64,000 nucleotides of DNA from the NCBI RefSeq assembly GCF_015689335.1, contig NZ_CP065053.1:3720001-3784000 (forward strand). The letters are read 5' to 3'. The position numbers and the translations under genes were made by a program. The DNA comes from Massilia antarctica. GTDB lineage: Bacteria > Pseudomonadota > Gammaproteobacteria > Burkholderiales > Burkholderiaceae_D. Shown one piece after another: positions 38,233 to 47,247 of this stretch (positions within the stretch are counted from its first letter, which is position 1; each line of letters opens with the position of its first letter). Below the pieces are notes generated by a model, which saw nothing but the letters and a program-made list of their open reading frames with translations, was not told the DNA's origin and ran no database searches.

Positions 38233-38670
38233 ATGTTTTTTAACGTATTCAACCGGGCGCTGCTGTGCGCCGGGATCTTTGCACTGACCGCTTGCGGCGG
38301 TGGAGATCCGGCCAACGCCCCGCTGCCCACTGTCCAGCAGGGTCCGACCACGGTGGTGCAGCCAGCCAATCCCGGTTCCCCCACCGCGGGCGCGCCGCCA
38401 GCCGCCCAAAGTCCCGCACCCCGTCATGTGTCGGTGGCCACGGCCGCCGAGCGCGAAGCCGAGCAATTGCGCATGGTGCCGTACGAGCAAGCGTTCGCGC
38501 TGGAAATCCAGCGCCGCGCCCAGGAGCGCCCCGAACACTTGCGCGAGCCGGCCGAGCCGCCGCGCGCGGCGGGGCAGGCAGCGTGCGACAGCGGCACCCA
38601 GGGCCGGCCCGCCGACTGCACCCCGGCCCAGTCCGGCGCCCCCCTGCAGGCGGGCGGCCAGGCGCTATAA
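38233..38670 (+). CDS. Putative lipoprotein, Pro/Ala-rich
   Basis: A 145-residue protein with a signal peptide ending in the lipobox LTAC21, so probably lipid-anchored. The mature part is Pro/Ala/Gln-rich and low complexity (residues 25-65), then a helical charged segment (TAAEREAEQLRMVPYEQAF) and a tail with two cysteines. No family is recognised. GAGGAAGT before ATG 38233 gives a good ribosome site. It ends 48 bases before the TIGR03790-type gene and may be co-transcribed with it. Confidence 0.72.
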   Translation: MFFNVFNRALLCAGIFALTACGGGDPANAPLPTVQQGPTTVVQPANPGSPTAGAPPAAQSPAPRHVSVATAAEREAEQLRMVPYEQAFALEIQRRAQERPEHLREPAEPPRAAGQAACDSGTQGRPADCTPAQSGAPLQAGGQAL

Positions 38671-38718
38671 TCGTCGGCGCGCGGCACCCGCCGCGCCACA
38701 CCGACAATCGGCCATTCC

Positions 38719-39744
38719 ATGACCCTGCGCGCTGCCCTGATCGTGTCCGCCGCCCTGATGGGCGCCACCTCCTTCGCGTGGGCCCAAGGTGCGCCGGCGG
38801 CCGCGCGCCTGCTGCCGCGCCAGCTGGCGCTGGTCGTCAACGATGCCGAACCGAACAGCGTCACCATCGCCGAGTATTACCGCAAGGCACGCGCCATCCC
38901 CGCCGCCAACATCATCCACGTGAGCATTCCCGGCAAGCCGCAGCGGCTCGATGCCGCGCGTTTCCGCGCGCTCAAGGACAGCATCGACAGCCAGCTGCCG
39001 GCCGGCATCGAAGCCGTACTGATGGTCTGGACCGCGCCCTATGCCGTGGAATGCAATGCCATCACGGCCGCCTACACCATGGGCTTCGATCCCGGCCAGT
39101 GCAGCAATACCTGTGCCGCCAGCCGTCCGAGCGCCTATTTCAACGCCACCTCGGCCCATCCGGTGGCCGATTTCCGCATGCGCCTGTCGATGCTGCTGCC
39201 GACCGAATCGGTGGCGCAGGCCAAGGCCGTGATCGACCGCGGCGTGGTCAGCGGCTTCCGGGTGCCAAACGCGACGGCGTACTATCTGGTGACCTCCCAG
39301 GCGGCACGCAATTCGCGTGCCGAGCTGTTCCCGCGCGACGCTTACCTGGCCGCCAAAAAAATCCGCACCAAAACCCTGCATGCCGACACCCTTGAGGGTG
39401 TCAAGGACATCATGATCTACCAGACCGGCATGGCGAAAGTCGACAAGCTCGACAGCCTGGGCTTTCTGCCCGGCGCCCTGGCCGACCACCTGACTTCCTT
39501 CGGCGGCGACTTGCTCGGCACCAGCCAGATGAGCAGCCTGCGCTGGCTGGAAGCGGGCGCCACGGCCAGCTACGGCAGCGTCAGCGAGCCCTGCAACCAT
39601 TGGCAGAAATTCCCCCATCCCACGGTGCTGCTCAAGCATTACCTGAACGGCAGCAGCGCCATCGAAGCCTACTGGCGCAGCGTGGCCTGGCCGACCCAGG
39701 GCGTGTTCGTCGGCGAGCCGCTGGCCGCGCCTTACGGGCGCTGA
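38719..39744 (+). CDS. TIGR03790-family exported protein
   Basis: A 341-residue protein with a signal peptide (cleavage after AWA, residue 22). The mature N-terminus LALVVNDAEPNSVTIAEYYRKAR, with AIPAANIIHV, is the hallmark of the TIGR03790 family, a group of unknown function found in diverse bacteria. A later stretch has CNAITAAYTMGFDPGQCSNTC, giving three cysteines close together. There are no membrane helices after the signal. It is presumably periplasmic or secreted. Its neighbours are a lipoprotein and an extracellular nuclease. The family is recognised with fair confidence; the function is not known. Confidence 0.78.
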   Translation: MTLRAALIVSAALMGATSFAWAQGAPAAARLLPRQLALVVNDAEPNSVTIAEYYRKARAIPAANIIHVSIPGKPQRLDAARFRALKDSIDSQLPAGIEAVLMVWTAPYAVECNAITAAYTMGFDPGQCSNTCAASRPSAYFNATSAHPVADFRMRLSMLLPTESVAQAKAVIDRGVVSGFRVPNATAYYLVTSQAARNSRAELFPRDAYLAAKKIRTKTLHADTLEGVKDIMIYQTGMAKVDKLDSLGFLPGALADHLTSFGGDLLGTSQMSSLRWLEAGATASYGSVSEPCNHWQKFPHPTVLLKHYLNGSSAIEAYWRSVAWPTQGVFVGEPLAAPYGR

Positions 39745-39979
39745 GCAAACGCCTCGACGGCCCCGGCCCGCGCCGCCCGGCCAGGCTTCGTGCCCGGCCC
39801 ATCCGGCAGCGCCTGGCACTTCCAGCAAGGTTGGTGCGGCGCGCGAGGTCATCATGTTGTCATTTATCACAATTATGATGAAATTTACTATGGAAGAATA
39901 CTTTTTGCTAACATAGAACTCCAACGTCCATAGTCAATATGATCATGACGATTCCAATCTCTCCCTTCAGGAAGTTTCG

Positions 39980-42900
39980 ATGAAAAAGCTCGTAGCAACC
40001 ATGCACGTCCCCGGCCGGCTGACCGTGCTCGCCGCGTTGATGGCTGGTTTATCCGCTCCCGCCATGGCCGTCTCGCCCGACCTCGTGATCAGCCAGGTGT
40101 ATGGCGCGGGCGGTAACGCCGGCAGCACTTTTTTTACCCACGACTACATCGAAATTTTTAATCGCGGCACGAGCGCGGTGACCGCCGAAGGGTGGAGCGT
40201 CCAGTACGGCTCGGCTACCAGTACCGGCGCCTGGAGCGGCAAGTCGACCTTGCCGACCTTCACCATCGAGCCCGGCCAGTATGTGCTGATCCAGGAGCAG
40301 AGCGGCGGCGTGGGCCAGCCATCCTTGCCATCCCCCCTGATCGTGCCGGCGAGCGGCTTCAATATGTCGGCATCGAACGGCAAAGTGGCCCTGGTGCGCG
40401 ATAGCGTCACCCTGAGCGGTGCCACCCCGACGGGCGCTAATGTCGCCGATCTGGTCGGCTTCGGCACCGCCAACGGCGCCGAAGGCACGCGTGCCCCGGC
40501 CATGTCGGCCGCGCTGGCACTGTTCCGCGCCAACGGCGGCTGCGGCGATACCGATGACAACAGCATGGACTTTGCCACCGGCGCGCCGGCCCCGCGCACC
40601 AGCGCCTCGGCCCGCAATGCCTGCGGTACAACCATTCCGCAAGCCAAGCCGATCGTCCCGGTCTGCCCGGCCAGCATGGCCGTCGAACAGGGCCAGCCGG
40701 CTGCGGTGCCGCTGAGCGCCTCGGATGAAGACAGCATCGTCAACGGCGCCGTCATCGCCAGCGGCAACGTGCCCGGCATCAGCCTCGGCAGCCTGACCGC
40801 CGCCAGCGCCAATGGCGGCAGCGCCACGGTCAATCTGCAGGCCGGCGCGGCCCTGGTGTCCGGCAGCTATCCGGTCGTGATCCGCTTCACCAACAATGCC
40901 GGCCAGGAAGCGACTTGCCCGGTCAATGTCAGCGTCTCCGGCGCCGCCACCATTCCCCAGATCCAGGGCGCCGGCCCGGCCAGCCCCTTCGCCAATATGA
41001 GCGTGAGCACCGAAGGCGTGGTCACCCACAAGGTGTCGAACGGTTACTTCATCCAGGATGCCAACGGCGATGGCGATCCGGCCACCTCGGACGGCCTGTT
41101 CGTCTTCACCGGCACCGCCCCGCTGGTCGCGGTGGGCGACCTGGTGCGCGTGAAAGGCACCATCGTCGAGTACAAGCCGACCGGCGCGGCGCGCACCTAC
41201 ACCGAAATGAAGGACGTCAGCGCCACCAAGGTGCTCGGCGCCGGCCACAGCGTCACCCCGGCCAATATCGTCTTCGAGCCGGGCATGGATCTGGCGCGCT
41301 ATGAAGCGATGCTGGTCAATATCACCAACGCGCTGACCGTCAACCAGACCAGCTACCTGGGCGACCGTGGGGAATTGACCTTGTCGGTCGGGCGCCGCGA
41401 AACCGCGACCAACCGCTACCGTCCTGGCACGCCGGAAGCGCTGGCGCTGGCCAAGGCCAATGCCGGCAATGAACTGGTGCTCGACGATAGCTGGTTCGTG
41501 GCGCCGCCCGCCGCCACTCCGCCGTGCGCCGACGTGGTGGCCTGCTCCGGCATTCCCTACCTCGGCCAGGATGGCACGGTGCGCGCCGGCGATATGGTGG
41601 ACAACTTGGTCGGCGTGGTCGACTTCGGCGCCATCGGCGGTGGCGGCACGGCCTTCAAGATCCAGCCGACCGCCGCGCCATCGTTTACCCGCAGCAATCC
41701 GCGCCTGCTGGCGCCGGAACTGCCAGTTGGCAACATCAAGGTGGCCAGCGCCAACGTGCTCAACTTCTTCACCACCTTCCTCGACGGCACCGACGCCTGG
41801 GGCCGCACGGGGCAGGGCTGCACGGTCGGCTCGACCACGCGCGCCTCGAATTGCCGTGGCGCCGACAATAGCGCCGAATTCGTGCGCCAGCGCGACAAGA
41901 TCGTCAATGAACTCAAGGGTATCGACGCCGACGTGGTGGGATTGATGGAAATCCAGAACAACGGCGACATCGCGGTCGATTACCTGGTCAAGCAGCTCAA
42001 CGCGGCCATCGGTTACCCGGCCTATGCCTACGTGCCCAAGCCGGCCAGCACCGGCAGCGACGCGATCCGCGTGGCGATGATCTACAAGCCGGCCAAGCTG
42101 GCCATGCTCGGTGGCGCGCTGTCCGATGGCGATGCCGTCAACAACCGTCCGCCGATGGCGCAAACCTTCAAGGCCGGCAATGGCGCCACCTTCTCGCTGA
42201 TCGTCAACCACCTCAAGTCCAAGGGCGGCTGCGGTAGCGGCGCCAATGCCGACCTGGGCGATGGCCAGAGCTGCAACAATGCCACCCGTGTCCAGCAGGC
42301 GACGCGCCTGGCCACGTATTTCATTCCGAACGTGATCAGCAGCGCCGGCGACCCGGACGTGCTGGTCATCGGCGACATGAATGCCCACGGCTTCGAAGAT
42401 CCGATCCACGTGCTCAACCAGGCTGGCCTGGTCAATGAGCTGGAACGCTTCGTGCGTCCGTCGGGCATTCCTTATTCCTACGTCTTCGACGGCGAAAGCG
42501 GCTACCTCGACCATGCACTGGCGAGCGCCTCGCTCGACGCCCAGGTCGCCGGCGCCACCGAATGGCACACCAATGCGGATGAACCGACCGTGATCGACTA
42601 CAACTTCGACGGCAAGAGCGCCGCCGCCGCCGCCCTGTACAAAAATGATGCCTTTCGCTCCTCGGATCACGATCCGGTGGTGGTGGCGCTGAACCTGACG
42701 CCCACCTTCAGCGACGTGACGTCCGCGTTCGCCGAGCAGCGTTCGGGCCTGAGCGTCAACCGGCTCACCAACAGGTTTACCGCGACCATCACCCTGACCA
42801 ATACCTCGGGCGCCGCGATCACCAGCCCCCTGCATTTGTTGCTTACCGGGTTGACGGAAGGCGTCACCCTGGAGAATAAATCTGGTGTTGTCGGAAATGA

Positions 42901-43027
42901 ACCTTATGTGAGTGTTAACAATGCTACAATACCAGCCGGGGCAAAAATCACACTGAAAGTTGTCTTCAGCAACCCGGCGCGACGAGGCATTGGTTTCGTT
43001 AGTAAAATTTTAAGTGGTTCACTCTAA
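39980..43027 (+). CDS. Secreted ExeM/NucH-type extracellular endonuclease
   Basis: A 1015-residue exported nuclease. After the signal peptide (cleavage after AMA, about residue 30) comes a lamin-tail domain (ISQVYGAGG, YIEIFNRGTSAVT; 31-160), a beta-rich spacer, an OB-fold-like domain (VSNGYFIQDANGDGDPATS; about 330-450) and an endonuclease/exonuclease/phosphatase domain (about 585-900). Active-site stretches are ASANVLNFF, VGLMEIQNNG, NHLKSKGGCG, VIGDMNAHGFEDP and the terminal SSDHDPVVVAL. A further beta domain ends the protein, without a PEP-CTERM or rhombosortase tail. ExeM-type enzymes degrade extracellular DNA and are commonly exported by type II secretion, for which genes follow. Only a weak promoter (TTACTA-N18-TAACAT, 39885-39914) is visible upstream. 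Confidence 0.88.
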   Translation: MKKLVATMHVPGRLTVLAALMAGLSAPAMAVSPDLVISQVYGAGGNAGSTFFTHDYIEIFNRGTSAVTAEGWSVQYGSATSTGAWSGKSTLPTFTIEPGQYVLIQEQSGGVGQPSLPSPLIVPASGFNMSASNGKVALVRDSVTLSGATPTGANVADLVGFGTANGAEGTRAPAMSAALALFRANGGCGDTDDNSMDFATGAPAPRTSASARNACGTTIPQAKPIVPVCPASMAVEQGQPAAVPLSASDEDSIVNGAVIASGNVPGISLGSLTAASANGGSATVNLQAGAALVSGSYPVVIRFTNNAGQEATCPVNVSVSGAATIPQIQGAGPASPFANMSVSTEGVVTHKVSNGYFIQDANGDGDPATSDGLFVFTGTAPLVAVGDLVRVKGTIVEYKPTGAARTYTEMKDVSATKVLGAGHSVTPANIVFEPGMDLARYEAMLVNITNALTVNQTSYLGDRGELTLSVGRRETATNRYRPGTPEALALAKANAGNELVLDDSWFVAPPAATPPCADVVACSGIPYLGQDGTVRAGDMVDNLVGVVDFGAIGGGGTAFKIQPTAAPSFTRSNPRLLAPELPVGNIKVASANVLNFFTTFLDGTDAWGRTGQGCTVGSTTRASNCRGADNSAEFVRQRDKIVNELKGIDADVVGLMEIQNNGDIAVDYLVKQLNAAIGYPAYAYVPKPASTGSDAIRVAMIYKPAKLAMLGGALSDGDAVNNRPPMAQTFKAGNGATFSLIVNHLKSKGGCGSGANADLGDGQSCNNATRVQQATRLATYFIPNVISSAGDPDVLVIGDMNAHGFEDPIHVLNQAGLVNELERFVRPSGIPYSYVFDGESGYLDHALASASLDAQVAGATEWHTNADEPTVIDYNFDGKSAAAAALYKNDAFRSSDHDPVVVALNLTPTFSDVTSAFAEQRSGLSVNRLTNRFTATITLTNTSGAAITSPLHLLLTGLTEGVTLENKSGVVGNEPYVSVNNATIPAGAKITLKVVFSNPARRGIGFVSKILSGSL

Positions 43028-43036
43028 GGGAGCAAC

Positions 43037-43645
43037 ATGTTCAATTTTAAGACTTTCGCAAAACAAGCTTTACTTGCAGCAAGCCTCGCTTTTGGCATCG
43101 GCAACGCAACGGCAGGGCCGACCTACCACGTCGATATCAATACCAGCAACTTTTCCGGCGCGGGTTCGGTGGACTTCCTGCTGTCCGGTTTCCTGGGCGC
43201 CAGTGGTGCGGTGGCCACGGTCAGCAATTTCAGCGGTGCATTCGGTACCGAGGCATTTCGTTCCGGCAGCGTTGTCGGAGCCTTGCCCAATGCTCTGGTC
43301 TTCGATAACAGCAAGCCCTTCAACTCGGTCACGCAGAACCTGACCTTGGGCGGCTTCTTCGGTTTCGACGTCAGCTTCAGCGGCGATTTTCTCACCGTGC
43401 CTGGTTTCGGCTCGACCTTCAGCGTTGCCATGTTCGATGCCGTGGGCGACTACCTGCTGCCGGGCGACTCCCTGGTCGAGTTCAACCTCAAGCCGATTGC
43501 CGCCGATGGCGCCGCCAAGGTCAGCTTCGAGGCCGCCAATATCGTGCGCGTGTCGGTGCCCGAGCCATCGGACATCCTGCTGGTCATCACCGGCCTGGGC
43601 CTGGTTGGTTTCGTCCGCCGCCGCTCCGCCAAGGCTGCAGCATAA
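43037..43645 (+). CDS. PEP-CTERM sorting-domain protein
   Basis: A 202-residue exported protein with a signal peptide (cleavage after ATA, about residue 26), a beta-rich middle without cysteines, and a complete PEP-CTERM tail. The tail is VPEPSD near residues 174-179, a hydrophobic helix (ILLVITGLGLVGFV) and the basic end RRRSAKAAA. It is the only clear exosortase substrate in this window and presumably is cut and relocated by the exosortase at 15200. It starts nine bases after the nuclease stop, with AAGGGAG as ribosome site, so the two are co-transcribed. It resembles a recurrent ~200-residue PEP-CTERM family; no function is known. Confidence 0.9.
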   Translation: MFNFKTFAKQALLAASLAFGIGNATAGPTYHVDINTSNFSGAGSVDFLLSGFLGASGAVATVSNFSGAFGTEAFRSGSVVGALPNALVFDNSKPFNSVTQNLTLGGFFGFDVSFSGDFLTVPGFGSTFSVAMFDAVGDYLLPGDSLVEFNLKPIAADGAAKVSFEAANIVRVSVPEPSDILLVITGLGLVGFVRRRSAKAAA

Positions 43646-43683
43646 GTCACTCCCGGCGGGCCTTGCGGCTCGCCGGCATGCAC

Positions 43684-43721
43684 TGCACATGCGTCCGCAA
43701 GGGCACATGTGCATTTTTTTT
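43684..43721 (+). terminator. Terminator after the PEP-CTERM gene
   Basis: Arms TGCACATG (43684-43691) and CATGTGCA (43706-43713) are followed by eight T. It ends the nuclease/PEP-CTERM transcript and separates it from the secretion cluster. Confidence 0.82.
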
Positions 43722-43880
43722 GCCCACGCCGCGGCCCTGTAAGCGATCCGTCATCGTCCCGAAAAACCTTGCTCAAAAGCATATAAAAAATCGCTGCGTC
43801 CACTATGAAAGAATAGTTGTCGCAACCGTCGGCGGCATGGTAGCCTTGCACGCCAAATTCAGCATTGAGGAGCCGAAAGG

Positions 43881-44324
43881 ATGTTTGCAGCAACGAAAAT
43901 CACCAGCGCCCGACGTGATCGCCACGCCGGCTTTACCCTGCTCGAATTGCTCGTCGTTATCGTCATCATCGGCTTGCTCGCGGCCTACGTGGGGCCGAAG
44001 TATTTCGCCCAGCTCGGCAAGTCGGAAGTGACGGTCGCCAAGGCCCAGATCGAAGCGTTCGAAAAGTCGCTCGACACTTACCGTCTCGACGTCGGACGCT
44101 ACCCGACCACCGAGGAAGGCATGGCCGCCTTGCTGGTCGCGCCCGCCACCGCCGGGGTCAAGTGGAACGGTCCCTACCTGAAGAAGGCGGTGCCGCTCGA
44201 TCCATGGGGCCGCCCGTACCAGTACCGCGCGCCGGGCAGCAAGGGCGAGTATGAAATCCTGTCGACCGGCAAGGACGGCCAGCCCGGCGGCACCGGCGAA
44301 AACGCCGACATCACGTCCCAATAA
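43881..44324 (+). CDS. gspG: Type II secretion major pseudopilin GspG
   Basis: A 147-residue major pseudopilin. The prepilin site is G17/F18 in HAGFTLLELLVVIVI, with the required glutamate at mature position 5 (E22). The C-terminal half has the GspG signature: RLDVGRYPTTEEGMAALL, WNGPYLKK, PLDPWGRPYQY, and GEYEILSTGKDGQPGGTGENADI, the calcium-binding end. GAGGAG at 43867-43872 supports ATG 43881. It is the first gene of an eleven-gene secretion cluster. Confidence 0.94.
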   Translation: MFAATKITSARRDRHAGFTLLELLVVIVIIGLLAAYVGPKYFAQLGKSEVTVAKAQIEAFEKSLDTYRLDVGRYPTTEEGMAALLVAPATAGVKWNGPYLKKAVPLDPWGRPYQYRAPGSKGEYEILSTGKDGQPGGTGENADITSQ

Positions 44325-44365
44325 TTTCCTGACCCCGCAGTTTTCCGTTTCCCCGTAAAGGCCTC

Positions 44366-45553
44366 ATGCAGTTTGCTGTCCGTACCCTCGCGCCCGACCT
44401 GAGCATCAGCAGCCAGGTGGTCGATGCCCAGGATGAGGCCGATGCCCGCCGCCAGTGCGAAGCGCGCGGGCTGTTCGTCAGCGCGGTCGAACCGGTGCGC
44501 GCGGCCGGCCTGCGCCGCGGCCGCGGCGCCAGCCTGTCCCTGGTGCTGTTCAGCCAGGAATTGCTGGCCCTGCTGACGGCCGGCCTGGGCATCGTCGAAG
44601 CGCTCGAAGCCCTGCTCGAAAAAGAAACCAATATTTCCACCCGCAGCGTGCTCGAACGCTTGCTTGGCGGCTTGCGCGAAGGCAAGCGCTTTTCCAGCGT
44701 GCTGGCCGACCAGCCAGACCTGTTTTCGCCGCTCTATATCGGCATCGTGCGCGCCGCCGAAGGCACCAGCGACTTGCCGCGTTCCCTGGCGCGCTACATC
44801 GATTACCAGCAGCGCATCGACGTGGTGCGCAGCAAGATCGTCAGCGCCGCCATTTATCCGGTGATCCTGCTGGCAGTCGGCGGCGGCGTGAGCATGTTCC
44901 TGATTACCTATGTGGTGCCGCGCTTTGCCGAGGTCTACCAGGGCGCCGGCCGCAACCTGCCGTGGATGTCGCAGATGCTGCTCGGCTGGGGCCAGTTCGC
45001 CAGCGGCCACACTACCATCCTGCTGGGCGGCGCCGCCGTGCTGGCCGGCGCGCTGGTGCTGCTGTGGCGCCACCTGACCCGCAACGGCGGCCTGACCCGC
45101 CTGGTCACCCGCCTGCCCGGCATCGGCGAGCGCGTGCGCATCTATGAACTGTCGCGCCTGTACCTGACCCTGGGCATGCTCAGCGAAGGCGGCATCACCA
45201 TCGTCAACGCCATCGATACCGTGCAGGCGATGGTGTCGGTATCGATGCGCGCTTCCCTGGCGGCGGCGCGCGCCAGCATCGAAGCGGGCCTGCCGCTGTC
45301 GAGCGCCTTCGAAGCGAACAGCCTGACCACCCCGATTTCGCTGCGCATGCTGCGCGTGGGCGAGCGTACCGGCGACATGGGGCCGATGCTGACCCAGTCG
45401 GCCGCCTTCTATGACGGTGAAATCAGCCGCTGGATCGACCGCTTCACGCGCACTTTTGAACCCCTGCTGATGGCCGCCATCGGGCTGGTTGTCGGCGCCA
45501 TTGTGGTGCTGCTGTATATGCCGATTTTCGATCTGGCCGGAGACATGTCGTGA
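44366..45553 (+). CDS. gspF: Type II secretion inner-membrane protein GspF
   Basis: A 395-residue inner-membrane platform protein of the GspF/PilC family. It has the N-terminal small domain (VDAQDEADARRQCEARGLFV), two GspF domains (about 60-185 and 265-390) and three membrane helices. Conserved segments include FSQELLALLTAGLGIVEAL and LSEGGITIVNAIDTV, then MLRVGERTGDMGPML near the C-terminus. It contacts the GspE ATPase encoded next. Its stop overlaps the gspE start (GTGA), so they are coupled. Confidence 0.92.
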   Translation: MQFAVRTLAPDLSISSQVVDAQDEADARRQCEARGLFVSAVEPVRAAGLRRGRGASLSLVLFSQELLALLTAGLGIVEALEALLEKETNISTRSVLERLLGGLREGKRFSSVLADQPDLFSPLYIGIVRAAEGTSDLPRSLARYIDYQQRIDVVRSKIVSAAIYPVILLAVGGGVSMFLITYVVPRFAEVYQGAGRNLPWMSQMLLGWGQFASGHTTILLGGAAVLAGALVLLWRHLTRNGGLTRLVTRLPGIGERVRIYELSRLYLTLGMLSEGGITIVNAIDTVQAMVSVSMRASLAAARASIEAGLPLSSAFEANSLTTPISLRMLRVGERTGDMGPMLTQSAAFYDGEISRWIDRFTRTFEPLLMAAIGLVVGAIVVLLYMPIFDLAGDMS

Positions 45554-47247
45554 GTGCCTTGCCGAACCCGCCCATGCTCGAGGCGTCCCTGCTGGCGCGC
45601 GCGCGCGCCCAGAGCTTGCAGTCGCAGCGTCCGCTGGTGGCCGAACTGGAAGCGGTCAGCGGGCTCGATGCGCGCCAGATCGTGCAAGCCCTGGCCGAAC
45701 CGTTCGGCCTGACCGTCATGGAAACGGCCGACATGCTCGGCTGCGCCACCGCCTTCGACCTGCTGCCGCTGGCCCAGGCCCTGGCGCGCCATTGCGTGCT
45801 GCTGCGCGAGCCGGGCGGCCGTCTGACCGGCGTGATCGCCGACCCGTTCGACGTCGACCTGCAAACCTGGCTCGCCACGCGCGCCCGCGCCACCCCGGGC
45901 GCGCCGCTGCACCTGCGCCTGGCGCTGCAATCGGATATCCAGGCTTACCTGTCCAAGCAGGAGGAATCCGCGCGCGCGGTCGACACCCTGGTGGCCAATG
46001 TGGGCGACACCCGGCGCGACGGCAAGACCGCCGCCGTGCTGTCGTTCGCCTCGGTGTCGGAAGCGGCCAGCCCCGCCGTCAAGCTGGTCAACTCGACCCT
46101 GTACGACGCGCTCAAGGCCGGCGCCTCCGACATCCACCTGGAAAGCACCGCCAGCGGCCTGGCCGTCAAGTACCGGGTCGACGGCGTGCTCGATCACGCC
46201 ACCTCGGTCAACGGCATCGAAGTGGCGGAGCACATCATCTCGCGCCTGAAAGTGCTGGCCGAACTCGATATCGCCGAGCGCCGCGTGCCGCAGGACGGCA
46301 GCTTCCGGGTCGAATCGGGCGGGCGCGAAATCGACTTGCGCGTCTCGATCATGCCCAGCATTCACGGCGAGGACGCGGTCATCCGGATTCTCGACAAGCG
46401 CGCCATGATCGAAGCCTACGGCGCGCTCACGCTCGAAGCGCTCGGTTTCGACGCGCCCTCGCTGGTATCGTTGCGCATGCTGGCCCAGGAAGCCTATGGC
46501 ATGCTGCTGGTGACCGGGCCGACCGGCTCGGGCAAGACCACCACCCTGTACGCGGCCCTGACGGAAATCCACAACGGGCGCGAAAAAATCATTACCATCG
46601 AAGACCCGGTCGAATATCAGCTGCCCGGCATTTTGCAAATCCCGGTCAACGAAAAGAAGGGCCTGACCTTCGCCAAGGGCTTGCGCTCGATCCTGCGCCA
46701 CGACCCCGACAAGATCATGGTCGGCGAAATCCGCGACCGCGAAACCGCCGAAATCGCGGTGCAGTCGGCCCTCACCGGCCACCTGGTGCTCACCACCGTC
46801 CACGCCAACAATGTGTTCGACGTGTTCGGCCGCTTCACCCACATGGGCATCGACCCCTACGCCTTCGTCTCGGCGCTCAACGGCATCTGGGCCCAGCGCC
46901 TGGTGCGCATGAACTGCCCGCATTGCGCCGAGCAGTTCACCCCGAGCGACGCCGAACTCGATGGCGTCAACCTGGAACGCAAGGACGTGCACGATTATCT
47001 TTTCATGCAGGGCAAGGGCTGCGGCGATTGCCGCGGCACCGGCTACAAGGGACGGCGCTCGATCGCCGAAATCCTCACCCTGAACGACGAAATCCGCGAA
47101 CTGATCGTCGACAAGCGTCCGATCCGCCAGATCAAGGCCGCAGCCCACGCCAACGGCACCCGCAGCCTGCGCCTGGCCGCGCTCGACCTGGTCAAGCGCG
47201 GCGCCACCACCCTCAGCGAAATCAAGCGGGTGACCTTGCATGCGTAG
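45550..47247 (+). CDS. gspE: Type II secretion assembly ATPase GspE
   Basis: A 565-residue secretion hexameric ATPase. The N-terminal GspE_N-like domain covers about 20-150. The ATPase part shows Walker A GPTGSGKTTT (about 322), an Asp box (TIEDPVEYQLPG), Walker B-like MVGEIRDRETAEIA (about 390), the His box LTTVHANN, and the tetracysteine zinc site CPHC and CGDC (about 455-490). The start is GTG at 45550, overlapping the gspF stop. The family order (T2SS GspE rather than PilB) is supported by the CPHC-CGDC spacing and the gspG/gspF neighbours. Confidence 0.93.
   Translation: MSALPNPPMLEASLLARARAQSLQSQRPLVAELEAVSGLDARQIVQALAEPFGLTVMETADMLGCATAFDLLPLAQALARHCVLLREPGGRLTGVIADPFDVDLQTWLATRARATPGAPLHLRLALQSDIQAYLSKQEESARAVDTLVANVGDTRRDGKTAAVLSFASVSEAASPAVKLVNSTLYDALKAGASDIHLESTASGLAVKYRVDGVLDHATSVNGIEVAEHIISRLKVLAELDIAERRVPQDGSFRVESGGREIDLRVSIMPSIHGEDAVIRILDKRAMIEAYGALTLEALGFDAPSLVSLRMLAQEAYGMLLVTGPTGSGKTTTLYAALTEIHNGREKIITIEDPVEYQLPGILQIPVNEKKGLTFAKGLRSILRHDPDKIMVGEIRDRETAEIAVQSALTGHLVLTTVHANNVFDVFGRFTHMGIDPYAFVSALNGIWAQRLVRMNCPHCAEQFTPSDAELDGVNLERKDVHDYLFMQGKGCGDCRGTGYKGRRSIAEILTLNDEIRELIVDKRPIRQIKAAAHANGTRSLRLAALDLVKRGATTLSEIKRVTLHA

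Noticed and set aside
40049..42835. Very long open frame on the minus strand opposite the nuclease gene
   Set aside because: It is the codon-position shadow of a GC-rich gene: His/Gly/Arg/Ala-rich low-complexity protein, no motifs, and the plus-strand nuclease has clear domains.
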